Position numbers and translations under genes: made by a program. Below the pieces are notes generated by a model. It saw only the letters and a program-made list of their open reading frames with translations, did no database searches and was not told the origin of the DNA. Shown in pieces: positions 1-9,199 of a DNA stretch of 38,085 nt (its first letter is position 1; each line of letters opens with the position of its first letter). The DNA is from Nitrospira sp. (GTDB lineage: Bacteria; Nitrospirota; Nitrospiria; Nitrospirales; Nitrospiraceae): assembly GCA_019636875.1 (NCBI GenBank), contig JAHBWR010000022.1, forward strand, positions 1-38,085, read 5' to 3'.

Positions 1-362
1 AGGAGCTGCTGAGTCGCATGAACTCCGGATCGATCAGGAATCGGGTGGCTGGCTTCACGAATGGCAATCCGCTTGGTCGGGAGTGTATGCCCAGTCTTCA
101 CGATGACCAGTCCATCTGCCACTCGGCCGCCGAGCACCTTTTCTAGTGCTTGTGCCATCCTAGCTGAAGCCTTTCCTGCGCCAACGGCGATCACTCGGTC
201 GATGTGTGAAAGCTCATAGAGCCTCTGACCGACGCGCAATGATTGTCCCTGGAGTGAGACACTGTTGAGCAGTGCACGATAGGGATCGGCTGCATCCAGT
301 CCTGCGGTGATTAATCGGCGAATGAGCGAACGAGCAGAGGAGGGGGGAAGGCAGAGCTTCAT
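1..362 (-). CDS. Glycerate 2-kinase, MOFRL/DUF4147 type (N-terminal part, runs off left edge)
   Basis: Reading the minus strand from an ATG at 362 gives an open frame to base 1 that starts MKLCLPPSSARSLIRRL and continues with VIAVGAGKASARMAQALEK, then LVIVKTGHTLPTKRIAI and EASHPIPD. This order (GKAs/aARMA helix, VVKtGH strand, EAsHPvPD loop) is the hallmark of the N-terminal domain of the MOFRL/DUF4147 glycerate 2-kinases (GckA/TtuD type), which phosphorylate D-glycerate to 2-phosphoglycerate. The C-terminal MOFRL domain lies outside the window. The ATG is 11 nt after the stop of the lytic transglycosylase gene on the same strand, so the two are probably co-transcribed. No good Shine-Dalgarno is visible before this ATG, so the exact start is less certain than the family. 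Confidence 0.8.
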   Translation of the reverse strand, partial: MKLCLPPSSARSLIRRLITAGLDAADPYRALLNSVSLQGQSLRVGQRLYELSHIDRVIAVGAGKASARMAQALEKVLGGRVADGLVIVKTGHTLPTKRIAIREASHPIPDRSGVHATQQL

Positions 363-373
363 GAGGGTGACGG

Positions 374-1423
374 CTATGGGGTCTTCTCTTGCTTAAAGCA
401 ACGACTCGGACAGGTTTGACGGGGTACGCGAATCTGATAGTTGCCCCGAGGGAGCATATCCTTCTTGAATTCAGGATTCAACATTTTAAGCTCGAGGAGA
501 TAGGTGCCGAATTCTTCTGCGATTGACGTCAGGGCACGCTGAGACTCCTTCACGTTCACTGTGATGGTTTCCGTCTCTAGCGGCATATACAGGTCCTTCT
601 TGGTCAGCCCAAGATATTTCTCCGGCTGAGAATAAATTTCCTTGGCGGCAATGATTCGTGGGACATAGCGCATGGTTTCTCGCGGTCCGTGCATCTTCCA
701 ATAGTCATCAATCTTCTGCGCTTTGAGTAACTTTCGAATCCGCTCTTCACCGGCGTTATACGACGCCATGGCTAGGAACCAATCGTTGTTCTGGTACTGT
801 TTGAGATACTTGAGGTATTTGACGGCTGCCTCGGTCGACATTTCCAAATTCCGACGCTCGTCGCGTACTGCGTCACTCTTGAGCCGATAGCGACGGCCGG
901 TGGAGGGAATAAACTGCCAGGGACCCGAGGCTTTGGCCTTGGAATAGGCCGCTGAGATACATTTACTCTCGACCAACAACATGTACTTGAGATCATCGGG
1001 CAATCCGGCATCAGCCAACTGTCTCTCAGCAGGGGGAAAACAGCGCCCGGTGCGTTTGGCGAGGATGATGCTTTCGCCTTGATCCTCTAAGAATTGATAG
1101 AACTCGTATTCAATCCTCTCCCGAACTTGCCAGTTATCCAAGGGAACCGAGAGTCCTGCGAAGGTAATCTTGTCGGGGAGCTTAAAGGAACTGAGGAAGA
1201 ATCGCTCACCTTCGCGCTTGATTTCAGGAAGAATGACCAGGCGGTCATCTGAGTCGGATTGCGGGTCCAGCTGATCGAGTATCAGCAACTCCTTTTCCGC
1301 TTCAGATGTGTGGCCTTTCGTCTCTTCCGCCTTGGATGTGGCGAGAGCCGAGACTTGTATTAGGAGAGTGATGAGAATGGCTCCGATCATAGAAGACATG
1401 ACTTGAGTACCGCGAGTCACCAT
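374..1423 (-). CDS. Lytic transglycosylase, SLT/GH23 family (MltD-like)
   Basis: The 349-aa product begins with a signal peptide (hydrophobic run around residues 9-28). After a linker rich in charged residues it carries a Slt-type GH23 domain: LLVESK with the catalytic Glu near residue 152, the AKASGPWQFIP segment, and MASYNAGEERIRK. The C-terminal about 60 residues (ALTSIAEEFGTYLLELKMLN followed by LPRGNYQIRVP) look like a LysM-type peptidoglycan-binding module. It should cleave the MurNAc-GlcNAc bond of peptidoglycan in the periplasm. A longer frame starts at a GTG six bases upstream, but GAGGAG at 1431-1436 lies 7 nt before the ATG at 1423, so this ATG is preferred. It is followed 11 nt later by the glycerate kinase gene. 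Confidence 0.87.
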   Translation of the reverse strand: MVTRGTQVMSSMIGAILITLLIQVSALATSKAEETKGHTSEAEKELLILDQLDPQSDSDDRLVILPEIKREGERFFLSSFKLPDKITFAGLSVPLDNWQVRERIEYEFYQFLEDQGESIILAKRTGRCFPPAERQLADAGLPDDLKYMLLVESKCISAAYSKAKASGPWQFIPSTGRRYRLKSDAVRDERRNLEMSTEAAVKYLKYLKQYQNNDWFLAMASYNAGEERIRKLLKAQKIDDYWKMHGPRETMRYVPRIIAAKEIYSQPEKYLGLTKKDLYMPLETETITVNVKESQRALTSIAEEFGTYLLELKMLNPEFKKDMLPRGNYQIRVPRQTCPSRCFKQEKTP

Positions 1424-1544
1424 TTGCACGCTCCTCTGCTACTTTCGAACGGAAGTGCTACAGTAAATGCGTGGTTATGCTACCAGCTGACCCACATGCC
1501 AGCAAGAAGAATAGGGTTCTCGTTCATGGTACACTGCGACCCGC

Positions 1545-2231
1545 ATGAGAACTTTGAAACTCTTGAATGGAACCATCTGTGACTGTACGGCCTGCCCTCG
1601 CTTGGTCCACTACCGGGAGACCATCGCCAAAGAGAAGCGGAAGCAATATCGAGACTGGACGTACTGGGGTCGTCCTGTCCCTGGTTTCGGTGATCCGAAA
1701 GCACGGCTCTACATCCTTGGGTTAGCACCTGCGGCACACGGTGGGAACCGGACGGGGCGGGTATTCACCGGCGATCGAAGTGGAGATTGGCTATATGAAG
1801 CTTTGCATCGATATGGATTCGCCAATCAGGCTTCTTCAATACACCAGGGGGATGGGTTGGCATTGACGGATTGCTACATCGGCGCCACGGTGCGTTGCGC
1901 GCCACCAGGTAATAAACCATTACCAGACGAATTTGATCGGTGCAGCCGATTCTTGTACGAAGAGATTCGCCTCCTCAAGAAGCATCGTGTGGTAATTGCG
2001 CTAGGGAAGATTGGCTTTGATCATTATTTGAAGACCTGTCGGACACATGGGCATGCCATTCCTGCACCGATCCCTAAATTCGGACATGGCGTGATGTATC
2101 ACCTGCCTTGGGGGGTGACGCTGCTGGGTTCCTATCATCCCAGTCAGCAGAACACGTTTACGGGAAAACTCACTCGCCAGATGTTCCACGCCGTGTTTCA
2201 GAGGGCCAGGAAAGCGCTCGAAGATCCTTAA
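1545..2231 (+). CDS. Type-5 uracil-DNA glycosylase (UdgB-like, Fe-S)
   Basis: A 228-aa protein of the uracil-DNA glycosylase superfamily. It has an N-terminal CTAC pair (Cys14, Cys17) and later Cys residues (in VRCAP and DRCSRF) that fit the four-cysteine 4Fe-4S site of families 4 and 5. The motif GLAPAAHGGNRTGR is the active-site motif I of family 5 (UDGb), where Ala replaces the Asp/Glu of other families. SYHPSQQNTFTGKL is the second active-site motif with its histidine. These enzymes remove uracil and other deaminated bases from DNA and are frequent in Nitrospirota and thermophiles. It is divergently transcribed from the transglycosylase gene; the 120-nt gap between them must hold both promoters. 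No strong ribosome site is visible before the ATG. Confidence 0.88.
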   Translation: MRTLKLLNGTICDCTACPRLVHYRETIAKEKRKQYRDWTYWGRPVPGFGDPKARLYILGLAPAAHGGNRTGRVFTGDRSGDWLYEALHRYGFANQASSIHQGDGLALTDCYIGATVRCAPPGNKPLPDEFDRCSRFLYEEIRLLKKHRVVIALGKIGFDHYLKTCRTHGHAIPAPIPKFGHGVMYHLPWGVTLLGSYHPSQQNTFTGKLTRQMFHAVFQRARKALEDP

Positions 2232-2283
2232 GAGAGGGAGACTTGTAGCCTGAGCCTGGATCGCTTCGGCCGCTCAAGATGTA

Positions 2284-2305
2284 GAGGAGTAGGAACCAAC
2301 TCCTC
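2284..2305. terminator. Inverted repeat between convergent genes, possible bidirectional terminator
   Basis: GAGGAGT (2284-2290) and ACTCCTC (2299-2305) form a perfect 7-bp stem with an 8-nt loop. It lies between the convergent ends of the uracil-DNA glycosylase gene and the transaldolase gene. There is no U-tract on either strand, so a classic intrinsic terminator is not proven. Confidence 0.4.
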
Positions 2306-2379
2306 ATGCATTTCCGAGCGTGGGCTTTTCCCCCAGCCTCTCCTATCCAACTTCGTCGAGTGATTGGGTTGCTCTGGCT

Positions 2380-3027
2380 CTACTGTTGTCCCTTCGCTTT
2401 CCAGTCATCGAGAAACTTTTTCAAGCCTGCATCGGTCAACGGATGTTTAAACAACGCCTGGAATACGCTGTAAGGCATTGTGCAGATGTGACCACCAGCC
2501 AATGCTGCTTCGACCACGTGTTGCGGATGGCGGACGCTTGCAACCAAGACCAATGTCTTGTAGTCATAGTTCTTGTAAATCGTCAGGATCTGTCGAATGA
2601 GTTCCATCCCGCTTGAGCTGATGTCGTCGAGTCGTCCGATGAAGGGGGACACGCACCAGGCCCCGGCTTTGGCCGCCAGCAGTGCCTGTGTGGGGGAAAA
2701 ACAGAGGGTTACGTTCACCTTGATTCCTTCTGACGCCAATCGCTTCGTCGCCTTGAGACCCTCTGGAATGAGAGGGCATTTGACCACGATGTTCTTGTGT
2801 ATCTTGGCGAGCTCCTTCCCCTCTTTCACCATCGCATCTGCTTCCACGCTCACGACTTCGGCGCTGATAGGACCGTCCACAATCTTGCAGACCTCTTGCA
2901 ACATTTCTCTGAAACTACGGCCTTCCTTGACGACAAGGGAAGGGTTCGTCGTCACACCGTCCAGCAATCCAAAGCTTGCGGCTTCGTGAATTTCCTTTAC
3001 ATTTGCTGTATCGAGGTAGATTTTCAT
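2380..3027 (-). CDS. Transaldolase (short, FSA/TalC subfamily)
   Basis: A 215-aa protein of the short transaldolase / fructose-6-phosphate aldolase family, close to the usual 212-222 aa. It starts [13 protein letters not shown] and has DGVTTNPSL (phosphate side of the barrel), [13 protein letters not shown] with the Schiff-base lysine, VNVTLCFSP, and SPFIGRLDD. It probably transfers dihydroxyacetone units between sugar phosphates in the non-oxidative pentose phosphate pathway. Sequence alone does not cleanly separate transaldolase from fructose-6-phosphate aldolase. AAGGA precedes the ATG at a good distance. It is divergent from the lipoprotein gene at 3196. Confidence 0.92.
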   Translation of the reverse strand: MKIYLDTANVKEIHEAASFGLLDGVTTNPSLVVKEGRSFREMLQEVCKIVDGPISAEVVSVEADAMVKEGKELAKIHKNIVVKCPLIPEGLKATKRLASEGIKVNVTLCFSPTQALLAAKAGAWCVSPFIGRLDDISSSGMELIRQILTIYKNYDYKTLVLVASVRHPQHVVEAALAGGHICTMPYSVFQALFKHPLTDAGLKKFLDDWKAKGQQ

Positions 3028-3122
3028 CGCTGGTCCTTTCGTCGGAAGAAGAAGTTCTACTTATACCTTATCGGTCATTTTATGAAGAACTCAACATTAC
3101 TGCAACATATCGACCTGAATGT

Positions 3123-3151
3123 TTGACACGCGATCAAGTCGGATATAAGAT
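3123..3151 (+). promoter_or_regulatory. Candidate sigma-70 promoter of the BamE-like lipoprotein gene
   Basis: TTGACA at 3123-3128 is a perfect -35 hexamer. After a 17-bp spacer comes TAAGAT (3146-3151), matching four of six bases of the -10 consensus. Transcription would start near 3158, about 38 nt before the ATG at 3196, with a GGAGA ribosome site between. Confidence 0.5.
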
Positions 3152-3195
3152 TTTCTCGGGCTGAGTCCATCCACCATTACTAATGGAGAAAGTAG

Positions 3196-3507
3196 ATGCG
3201 GCGTTCTCTTTGGGTGCTGTTCCTTAGCCTTCTACTAGTAGCCTGTGCTGGGAATAATCCCTATCTGGAAGCCTCGCTTAAGCCAGCTGAGCTCCAGGGA
3301 AAGGATAAAGCTTGGTTCGAGAAGAACTGGGGTACTCCAGACGGTAGAGCTTCCCGTTTTTTTGGCGGTGAGACATGGACATACTATCGTATCGCAGGGG
3401 GGAAATCTGGACCACCGCTTTTTAACTTCACTCCCAATCAATGTCAGATCACCTTGAAGTTTGATAAAGATGAGAAAATGTCCGATTACTCCTACTCGGG
3501 TTGTTAG
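3196..3507 (+). CDS. Small outer-membrane lipoprotein, BamE/SmpA-like
   Basis: A 103-aa protein with a type II signal peptide: MRRSLWVLFLSLLLVAC gives a lipobox LVAC with Cys17 as the lipidation site. The mature part has WFEKNWGTPDG followed by ETWTYYR and QCQITLKFDKDEKMSDY. That is the arrangement of the SmpA/OmlA (BamE) fold: a helix ending in WGxPd, then strands with the W-Y pair and a final strand with a flexible charged turn. BamE itself is part of the outer-membrane beta-barrel assembly machine; many paralogues of unknown role exist, so only the fold is claimed. GGAGAAAG lies upstream of the ATG. Confidence 0.75.
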   Translation: MRRSLWVLFLSLLLVACAGNNPYLEASLKPAELQGKDKAWFEKNWGTPDGRASRFFGGETWTYYRIAGGKSGPPLFNFTPNQCQITLKFDKDEKMSDYSYSGC

Positions 3508-3562
3508 GAAAGAAGACAAGAAAATACGAGGTCCGTCCTTTCCCGCGCTCTAACCCTCTTCG

Positions 3563-3589
3563 GCCCCGTAACAATATCCTATACGGGGC
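3563..3589. terminator. 8-bp inverted repeat at convergent gene ends
   Basis: GCCCCGTA (3563-3570) pairs perfectly with TACGGGGC (3582-3589) around an 11-nt loop. The left arm and loop sit in the gap after the lipoprotein gene, and the right arm overlaps the last codons of the minus-strand YHS-like gene. It could end transcription from both sides, but no T-run follows. Confidence 0.4.
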
Positions 3590-3854
3590 GTCGGCTCCGA
3601 AACGTCACCGCACACTCTTCGCTACAGAAACAATAGGTTTGTCCTCCCATTTGTTCGATCACCGCAATCCGTTTTGGCACGAACGTGTGACAGACCGGAT
3701 CTTCAACCATTTGATCCTGTTCCTTGTCCCGTTCGGCACTATCAGATGAAATACTCCGATCGACTCTAGAGGGACCAGTAACGCTACGGAACATTTGCCT
3801 CAGCAGAAAGTAGAGGACGACCAGCAGAAAGATAATGAGAAACAATCTATACAT
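3579..3854 (-). CDS. Membrane-anchored small protein with YHS-like metal-binding domain (PP0621-like)
   Basis: The 91-aa product starts MYRLFLIIFLLVVLYFLL, one transmembrane helix at residues 4-22. A charged linker follows, then DPVCHTFVPKRIAV and TYCFCSEECAVTF. The DPVC...YCFCSxEC spacing is that of the YHS/TRASH-like metal-binding module, as in PP0621-type small proteins. A metal-sensing or metal-handling role at the membrane is inferred from the domain only. A longer frame begins at 3920, but AGGAG 7 nt before the ATG at 3854 decides this start. Confidence 0.7.
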   Translation of the reverse strand: MYRLFLIIFLLVVLYFLLRQMFRSVTGPSRVDRSISSDSAERDKEQDQMVEDPVCHTFVPKRIAVIEQMGGQTYCFCSEECAVTFRSRRPV

Positions 3855-4055
3855 AGTGGAACTCCTACAGCGGACCACAATCCTATGAGACAGGTCTAAG
3901 GCTGTCAAGCTGGGGGTCAAATTTTCATCTTGAGTTGTTGCTGTGAGACGTGTACAAACGACCCATGTTGGCGGGGACGATTGGGACTTTTGATAGTGCC
4001 ATACAGTACTTCTGGAGGATTGGATTCAGATCATTGGGCTGCTAGAGTGCCGACT

Positions 4056-4208
4056 ATGAAGACATGTGATAAATGCCATGGAGCGATGCTGCCTGAACGG
4101 GCAGTGGATTTGGATGCAGGATTGGCGATTACAGTGTTTGCCTGTTTGAATTGTGGCCGTCGGAAGGCAGCAGATCAAGAGCCTCGGCCAATTACAGCAC
4201 GACACTAG
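4056..4208 (+). CDS. Small zinc-ribbon protein of unknown function
   Basis: The proposed 50-aa protein starts MKTCDKCHGAMLPERAVDL and has two Cys pairs, CDKC and CLNC, about 30 residues apart, typical of a rubredoxin-like zinc ribbon. The frame is open further upstream to 3930, but that part is Cys-rich without a recognisable pattern and the compact ribbon begins at the ATG at 4056. No strong ribosome site is visible. Function unknown. Confidence 0.5.
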   Translation: MKTCDKCHGAMLPERAVDLDAGLAITVFACLNCGRRKAADQEPRPITARH

Positions 4209-4543
4209 TCCCTTCCTACGGGATTCCAAATCTTATACCTTCTGATCAAGGGCGGAGCGGTGTGTCCAAGCTGGTGGGAAGTTTTGTCCCGATGCTGAAT
4301 GCACTGTGAGCGTTTGGTCATTCATTTTGCCCATTACGACTATTCCTTCTGTCCTAAGCCGTGATGGTAAGTTGGATCAAACATCAACCACCTCAAAGAC
4401 CCCAACCTAGATTACTTTTTGCTCGAGATGAGTGCAGACACTCTCGAAGCATGATCATGGCTGAAAATTTGCTCTAAGCTGGAAGTTTGGTGGGCAGCTA
4501 CCAGCTGGTAGGTTCGGAGAATCGGCTGTGGAGCGCGGACAAG
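4209..4543. other. Intergenic stretch without recognisable gene
   Basis: This 335-bp stretch lies between the zinc-ribbon gene and the 3' end of dapB. I see no coding frame with a credible start, no tRNA-like fold and no hairpin followed by a T-run. It probably carries the 3' untranslated end of the arg/lys operon. Confidence 0.5.
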
Positions 4544-5347
4544 TTAGCGTAAATCAAGGACATCTATCATATCGTACAAGCCTGGTGGCTGGCGGACGAT
4601 CCATCCCGCAGCACGGATGGCACCTCGTGCGAAGGTATCACGGCTACTTGCGCGGTGGGTCACCTCGATCCGCTCTCCCATGCCGCCAAACAGAACGGTG
4701 TGGTCGCCGACGATATCGCCAGCTCGAATGGTTTGAATACCAATCTCTCCTTTGACTCGCTCCCCGATCATCCCTTTACGAGCGAAGATACCGACCTGGT
4801 TTAAGTCGCGGTTAACAGAGTGGGCGAGCACGTCGGCTATGTGAAGAGCTGTGCCGCTTGGTGCATCCTTCTTCAACCGGTGGTGCGCCTCGATCACCTC
4901 GATGTCGTAGTCCTCCCCAAGAGTACGCGCCATTTCGCCAATGACCTTACAGATCAGGTTAATCCCAACGCTCATATTTGGAGAAAATACACACGGAATC
5001 TGGTGAGCCAACGATTTGAGTTCCTCCAACTGAACAGGTGAAAATCCGGTTGTTCCAATCACGATCGCCCGTTGGTAGTGAACGGCTGTTCGCATATGTT
5101 CCAGTGTGGGTTCTGGTGCAGAGAAGTCGATCAGGACCTCCCCCTGTTCCATCAGCGAAGAGAGGTTGTCGGTGATGGAAACGCCCGCCTGCCCTGATCC
5201 GGCTAACTCTCCTGCGTCCTTCCCTAAGGACAAGTGGCCCGTACCCTCCAAGGCTCCAGCCAGCATTAGCGTGGGAGAATCCTTGATCAGGGAGACCAAA
5301 CGACATCCCATTCGGCCGGCAGCTCCCGCAACAATAGTCTTGGTCAT
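4544..5347 (-). CDS. dapB: 4-hydroxy-tetrahydrodipicolinate reductase
   Basis: A 267-aa protein of normal DapB length. It has the N-terminal nucleotide-binding motif VAGAAGRMG, the IDFSAPE segment, the IGTTGFS motif, and the active-site block EAHHRLKKDAPSGTAL with the catalytic His/Lys pair. It reduces the product of DapA with NAD(P)H in the diaminopimelate/lysine pathway in the cytoplasm. It is the last gene of the minus-strand argDFGH-lptM-lysA-dapA-dapB run, 26 nt after dapA. Confidence 0.97.
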   Translation of the reverse strand: MTKTIVAGAAGRMGCRLVSLIKDSPTLMLAGALEGTGHLSLGKDAGELAGSGQAGVSITDNLSSLMEQGEVLIDFSAPEPTLEHMRTAVHYQRAIVIGTTGFSPVQLEELKSLAHQIPCVFSPNMSVGINLICKVIGEMARTLGEDYDIEVIEAHHRLKKDAPSGTALHIADVLAHSVNRDLNQVGIFARKGMIGERVKGEIGIQTIRAGDIVGDHTVLFGGMGERIEVTHRASSRDTFARGAIRAAGWIVRQPPGLYDMIDVLDLR

Positions 5348-5373
5348 CGTGTCCTACATCCTAGTCCATGAGG

Positions 5374-6246
5374 TTATATCAGCGCCGCTTCTTTTAGGAC
5401 GCCAATCAGTTTTTCGCGTGTGTCCTGCCCCATAGGACAGAGCGGTAATCGCAATTCCGGATCGATCCTGCCCATGAGTCCCAGTGCTTCCTTCACCGGG
5501 ATGGGATTGGTTTCATAGAACAGCGCCGTAAAAACTGGGGAAAGTTTGAAGTGAAGACCGCGAGCTTCCTCAACCCGCCCCTCCGCAAAGGCCTGAACTA
5601 GCCCAGCCATTTCGGCAGGCAGGATGTTCGCCGTCACGGTAATCACGCCCTTCCCTCCCACCGCCATCATCGGCAAGGTGAGAGAATCATCCCCCGCGAG
5701 TACCGTAAGACGGTCGCCACACATCTGCACAATGTCTGAAGCTTGTTGGACAGATCCGCTTCCCTCTTTGACCCCGATAATGGTCTGAATCGAAGAAAGC
5801 CGAGCAATCGTTGCCGGAAGCATATTCACGCCGGTCCGACCAGGAATATTGTAGAGGACTAGCGGCAAGTCTACTGCCTCTGCGATTGCCCTGTAATGCA
5901 GATACAGACCTTCTTGGGTAGGCTTATTATAATAGGGGGTAATCAGCAAGGCCCCGTCGACTCCTGCTTGCTTCGCGTGTCGCGTGAGGGTAATCGCTTC
6001 GTCGGTGCTGTTTGAACCAGTTCCTGCGATGACCGGTACCCTACGGCGGACGACTTCAACCGTCAGCTCAATGACCCGGTTGTGCTCGTCGTGAGAAAGT
6101 GTGGCGGATTCGCCCGTTGTCCCGCAGGGCACAATGCCGCTAGTGCCTTTGGCAATCTGCCATTCGATCAACTCGGCTAACGCCCGTTCATCGACTTTCC
6201 CTTTTCTGAACGGCGTAACAATGGCAACAAGGGATCCAGCAAACAT
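5374..6246 (-). CDS. dapA: 4-hydroxy-tetrahydrodipicolinate synthase
   Basis: A 290-aa TIM-barrel aldolase of the DapA family. Visible motifs are CGTTGESATL (pyruvate carboxylate binding), LLITPYYNKPTQEGL, LYNIPGRTGV with the catalytic Tyr, and IGVKEGSGS with the Schiff-base lysine. It condenses pyruvate with aspartate semialdehyde, the first committed step to diaminopimelate and lysine. Only 2 nt separate it from the lysA stop, and its GGAG ribosome site lies inside the last codons of lysA, so translation is probably coupled. Confidence 0.97.
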   Translation of the reverse strand: MFAGSLVAIVTPFRKGKVDERALAELIEWQIAKGTSGIVPCGTTGESATLSHDEHNRVIELTVEVVRRRVPVIAGTGSNSTDEAITLTRHAKQAGVDGALLITPYYNKPTQEGLYLHYRAIAEAVDLPLVLYNIPGRTGVNMLPATIARLSSIQTIIGVKEGSGSVQQASDIVQMCGDRLTVLAGDDSLTLPMMAVGGKGVITVTANILPAEMAGLVQAFAEGRVEEARGLHFKLSPVFTALFYETNPIPVKEALGLMGRIDPELRLPLCPMGQDTREKLIGVLKEAALI

Positions 6247-6248
6247 GG

Positions 6249-7520
6249 TTACTCCATAGTGCTCAGGAACGAAGGAATCTGCTCGCCACGGATAAGGTCC
6301 TCGTACCGCTCTCGCTCGCGAATAATGTGGAACTCCCCCTCTCGTACCAACACCTCCGGAACTCGAGGTCGGGAATTGTAATTGGACGCCATGACGAAGC
6401 CATAGGCTCCAGCGCTCATGACCGCCAGCAACTCCCCGGCCTTAACAACCGGTAGGGACCGATCTTTGGCTAGAAAATCTCCCGATTCACAGACTGGGCC
6501 GACAATATCCACGGTGTGTTTGGGCCGTCGACCGGCTTCCTCGTTTACGGGGCGAACATCATGGTAGGCCTCGTAAAGACTTGGCCGAATGAGATCATTC
6601 ATGGCGGCATCGACGATGACAAAACTCTTTGTCTCTCCCTCCTTCAGGTACATCGCCTTGGTGACAAGGATACCGGCATTCCCGACGATCACGCGCCCAG
6701 GCTCCATGACGAGGGTTATCTTCAATCCCTGTACGAGCGGTAAGATTGCATCAGACAAATCTTGTGGTAACGGCGGCTTTTCATCCGAATAGGTGATACC
6801 AAGTCCGCCACCGATATTCAGGTAACGGATGTTCAGACCTCTTTCTTGTAAGGTCTCTATGAGCGATACGACCTTCTTCAAGGCGGCTGTAAAGGGAGCC
6901 ACATCAGTGAGCTGAGATCCGATATGGGCATGGACACCAACCACGTCGATATGACTCATCGACGCAGCGAGAACGAAGTCTTCCACCGCTCGATCTGCCG
7001 CAATGCCGAACTTACTCTTCTTGAGACCGGTAGAAATGTAGGGATGTGTCTTCGGGTCAATGTCCGGGTTGATCCGAAGCGCAATGCGGGCCTTTTTACC
7101 GACTTCGTCGGCAACCTGATTGAGCGCATGCAGTTCGGCCGACGATTCGGCGTTAAACATCAGGATGTTGGCGTTCAATGCATCACGAATTTCACCGGGA
7201 GTCTTGCCGACCCCGGCGAATACGATTTTTGAGGCAGGGACACCGGCTTTCAACGCTCGGTACAACTCTCCCCCAGACACAATATCCACGCCACTGCCTT
7301 CTCTGGCCATGAGTCGAAGAATCGCAAGATTGGAGTTCGCCTTCATAGCAAAGGCAATAACGTGTGGAATGTTCTTGAACGCGCTGTCGTACGCATGGAA
7401 ATGGCGGATCAGTGTCTCATGGCTATAGATGTAGCAGGGGGTGCCAAGTTCCTTGGCGATTCTGCTGACTGGCACCTGCTCACAGTACAACTCGCCGTGG
7501 TGGTATTGGAAACTATGCAT
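6249..7520 (-). CDS. lysA: Diaminopimelate decarboxylase
   Basis: A 423-aa fold-type III PLP enzyme. It has AFAMKANSN with the PLP lysine, RINPDIDPKTHPYISTGL, HAHIGSQ, the NIGGGLGI glycine loop, EPGRVIVGNAG, and GPVCESGDFLA with the catalytic Cys from the partner subunit. It converts meso-diaminopimelate to L-lysine. The open frame extends to a TTG at 7535, but GAGGAA lies 7 nt before the ATG at 7520, so the ATG (MHSFQYHHGEL) is chosen. It is preceded by a small LptM-like lipoprotein gene, an association also seen for lysA in proteobacteria. Confidence 0.97.
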   Translation of the reverse strand: MHSFQYHHGELYCEQVPVSRIAKELGTPCYIYSHETLIRHFHAYDSAFKNIPHVIAFAMKANSNLAILRLMAREGSGVDIVSGGELYRALKAGVPASKIVFAGVGKTPGEIRDALNANILMFNAESSAELHALNQVADEVGKKARIALRINPDIDPKTHPYISTGLKKSKFGIAADRAVEDFVLAASMSHIDVVGVHAHIGSQLTDVAPFTAALKKVVSLIETLQERGLNIRYLNIGGGLGITYSDEKPPLPQDLSDAILPLVQGLKITLVMEPGRVIVGNAGILVTKAMYLKEGETKSFVIVDAAMNDLIRPSLYEAYHDVRPVNEEAGRRPKHTVDIVGPVCESGDFLAKDRSLPVVKAGELLAVMSAGAYGFVMASNYNSRPRVPEVLVREGEFHIIRERERYEDLIRGEQIPSFLSTME

Positions 7521-7565
7521 GGTGCCGTTCCTCAATAAGAAGTAAATCGATTAAACAAAAGATGT

Positions 7566-7793
7566 TCATCGGGTTCCGACCGGATGTGAAGGTGGAAGAT
7601 CGAGGTCGTGCTCCTCTAACGATGGGTCAACACCTATTGATTTTCCCTCTTCACGCTCCGTTTCGAGTGCATGCTGCCGCTTTTGCTTCTCGATGGTCAC
7701 TGCAACACCCACATGTTCTGGGGCCACCGGAGACCCCACCGCCCCGCAAGAGAGCGTCAGACCGGCCGATATAATGATGACGAGAGGTTTCAT
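7566..7793 (-). CDS. Small lipoprotein, LptM (YifL)-like
   Basis: A 75-aa lipoprotein precursor: [17 protein letters not shown] gives a lipobox LTLSC with Cys16. The mature N-terminus CGAVGSPVAPE resembles the CGxxGPLYxP start of the LptM/YifL family, which assists maturation of the LPS-transport protein LptD in Escherichia coli. The rest is hydrophilic and probably disordered. In proteobacteria this family is encoded next to lysA, and here too the gene sits directly upstream of lysA, which supports the assignment more than the short sequence does. Its ATG overlaps the argH stop (ATGA). It could also be an unrelated small lipoprotein. Confidence 0.6.
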   Translation of the reverse strand: MKPLVIIISAGLTLSCGAVGSPVAPEHVGVAVTIEKQKRQHALETEREEGKSIGVDPSLEEHDLDLPPSHPVGTR

Positions 7794-9199
7794 GATAAAA
7801 GTTGTTCAAGCTCCTTGATCCGTTGTTCGACTCGGGCTTTGGCGGTTCCGCCGATCTGTCTCTTATGATCGATCGCCGCTGCACTGGTCAGTCTAGCGAA
7901 CACGCTCTTGTCTATTCGGTCACAGAATCCCCGCAGCTCCTCTAGTGACAGCTCGGCTACCTCACGTCTCTGATCCAGGGCGGTGCGGACGATGCGCCCC
8001 GTGATGCCATGAGCCTCACGAAACGGTATGCCACGCAGGACTAAGTAGTCCGCCAATTCCGTTGCAAGCAGACCGCCTCCCTGCAGCGCCCGCTTGAGCA
8101 CCTCTCGGTTGACGTTCAGTCGACGCATCAGCGCGGTCATGACTTCGACTGAGGATTGCACTGTATCGAGGGCATCAAACAACGCCGGCTTGTCTTCCTG
8201 CAAGTCTCGATTATAACTTAACGGCAGGGCTTTCAGCGTCGTCAGCAAACTGACCAAGTGGCCATACACTCGTCCGGTTTTTCCTCGAACGAGTTCCGGG
8301 ACATCCGGGTTCTTTTTCTGGGGCATCATACTGCTACCAGTGCAAAAGCCGTCAGGGAGCTCAATGAACTGAAACTCCTGCGAGGTCCATATGATCAACT
8401 CTTCGCTGAGTCGTGAGAGATGCATCATCACAATAGAAAGCGCTGAGGCCGCCTCGATCATAAAGTCTCGGTCAGAGACCGCGTCCATGCTGTTTGCGGT
8501 CACAGTAGGGAAATCCAATAACGTCGCGGTGTACCGTCGATCCACGGGATAGTTCGTTCCGGCCAAGGCGCCGGAACCCAGCGGCATGACATTGAGCCTG
8601 CCGTTCGCGTCACGCAGTCGACCTTTGTCACGCTCAATCATTTCCACGTAGGCCAACAAATGGTGGGCGAACAGCACTGGTTGAGCTCGTTGGAGGTGAG
8701 TGTACCCCGGCATGATGATGTCACGGTTTGCGCCGGCTTTCATCACCAGCGCTCGCTGCAGTTCGATCAGTTGCTCATGCAGCTGGTCCAGATGCCTGCG
8801 CAAGTACAGCCGAATGTCCAATGCAACTTGATCGTTTCGACTGCGCCCTGTATGCAGCTTTCCGCCTAATGGGCCGATGACCTCGGTTAATCGCCGCTCG
8901 ATCGCCATATGAATGTCTTCATCGTGAGGCAGGAAGGAAAATTGTCCACGATCCAGTTCTCGTTTCACCGATTCCAGACCACGGACGATCTTCCGTGTCT
9001 CTGTGGTTGAAAGCACGCGTGCCTTCTCGAGCGTTTTGCAATGGGCAATGCTTCCAGCAATGTCATCAGCATAGAGTCTGAAGTCGACCGTCACCGATTT
9101 GGTAAAGGCTTCCACTAATTCATTGGTCTTTTCACGAAACCGACCATCCCAAGCCTTGCCTCCCCCAACAGCATTCGGACGGCGCTTACCTTTGGTCAT
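7790..9199 (-). CDS. argH: Argininosuccinate lyase
   Basis: A 469-aa member of the fumarase/aspartase superfamily. It has AWDGRF at the N-terminus, [43 protein letters not shown] and the signature loop [12 protein letters not shown] with the catalytic serine. It splits argininosuccinate into arginine and fumarate, the last step of arginine synthesis. It overlaps argG by 4 nt on its 5' side and the small lipoprotein gene by 4 nt on its 3' side, so translational coupling is likely. Confidence 0.97.
   Translation of the reverse strand: MTKGKRRPNAVGGGKAWDGRFREKTNELVEAFTKSVTVDFRLYADDIAGSIAHCKTLEKARVLSTTETRKIVRGLESVKRELDRGQFSFLPHDEDIHMAIERRLTEVIGPLGGKLHTGRSRNDQVALDIRLYLRRHLDQLHEQLIELQRALVMKAGANRDIIMPGYTHLQRAQPVLFAHHLLAYVEMIERDKGRLRDANGRLNVMPLGSGALAGTNYPVDRRYTATLLDFPTVTANSMDAVSDRDFMIEAASALSIVMMHLSRLSEELIIWTSQEFQFIELPDGFCTGSSMMPQKKNPDVPELVRGKTGRVYGHLVSLLTTLKALPLSYNRDLQEDKPALFDALDTVQSSVEVMTALMRRLNVNREVLKRALQGGGLLATELADYLVLRGIPFREAHGITGRIVRTALDQRREVAELSLEELRGFCDRIDKSVFARLTSAAAIDHKRQIGGTAKARVEQRIKELEQLLS

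Noticed and set aside
4209..4543. Possible RNA gene in the gap before dapB
   Set aside because: No tRNA arms and no strong stem with conserved-looking loops could be found by eye.
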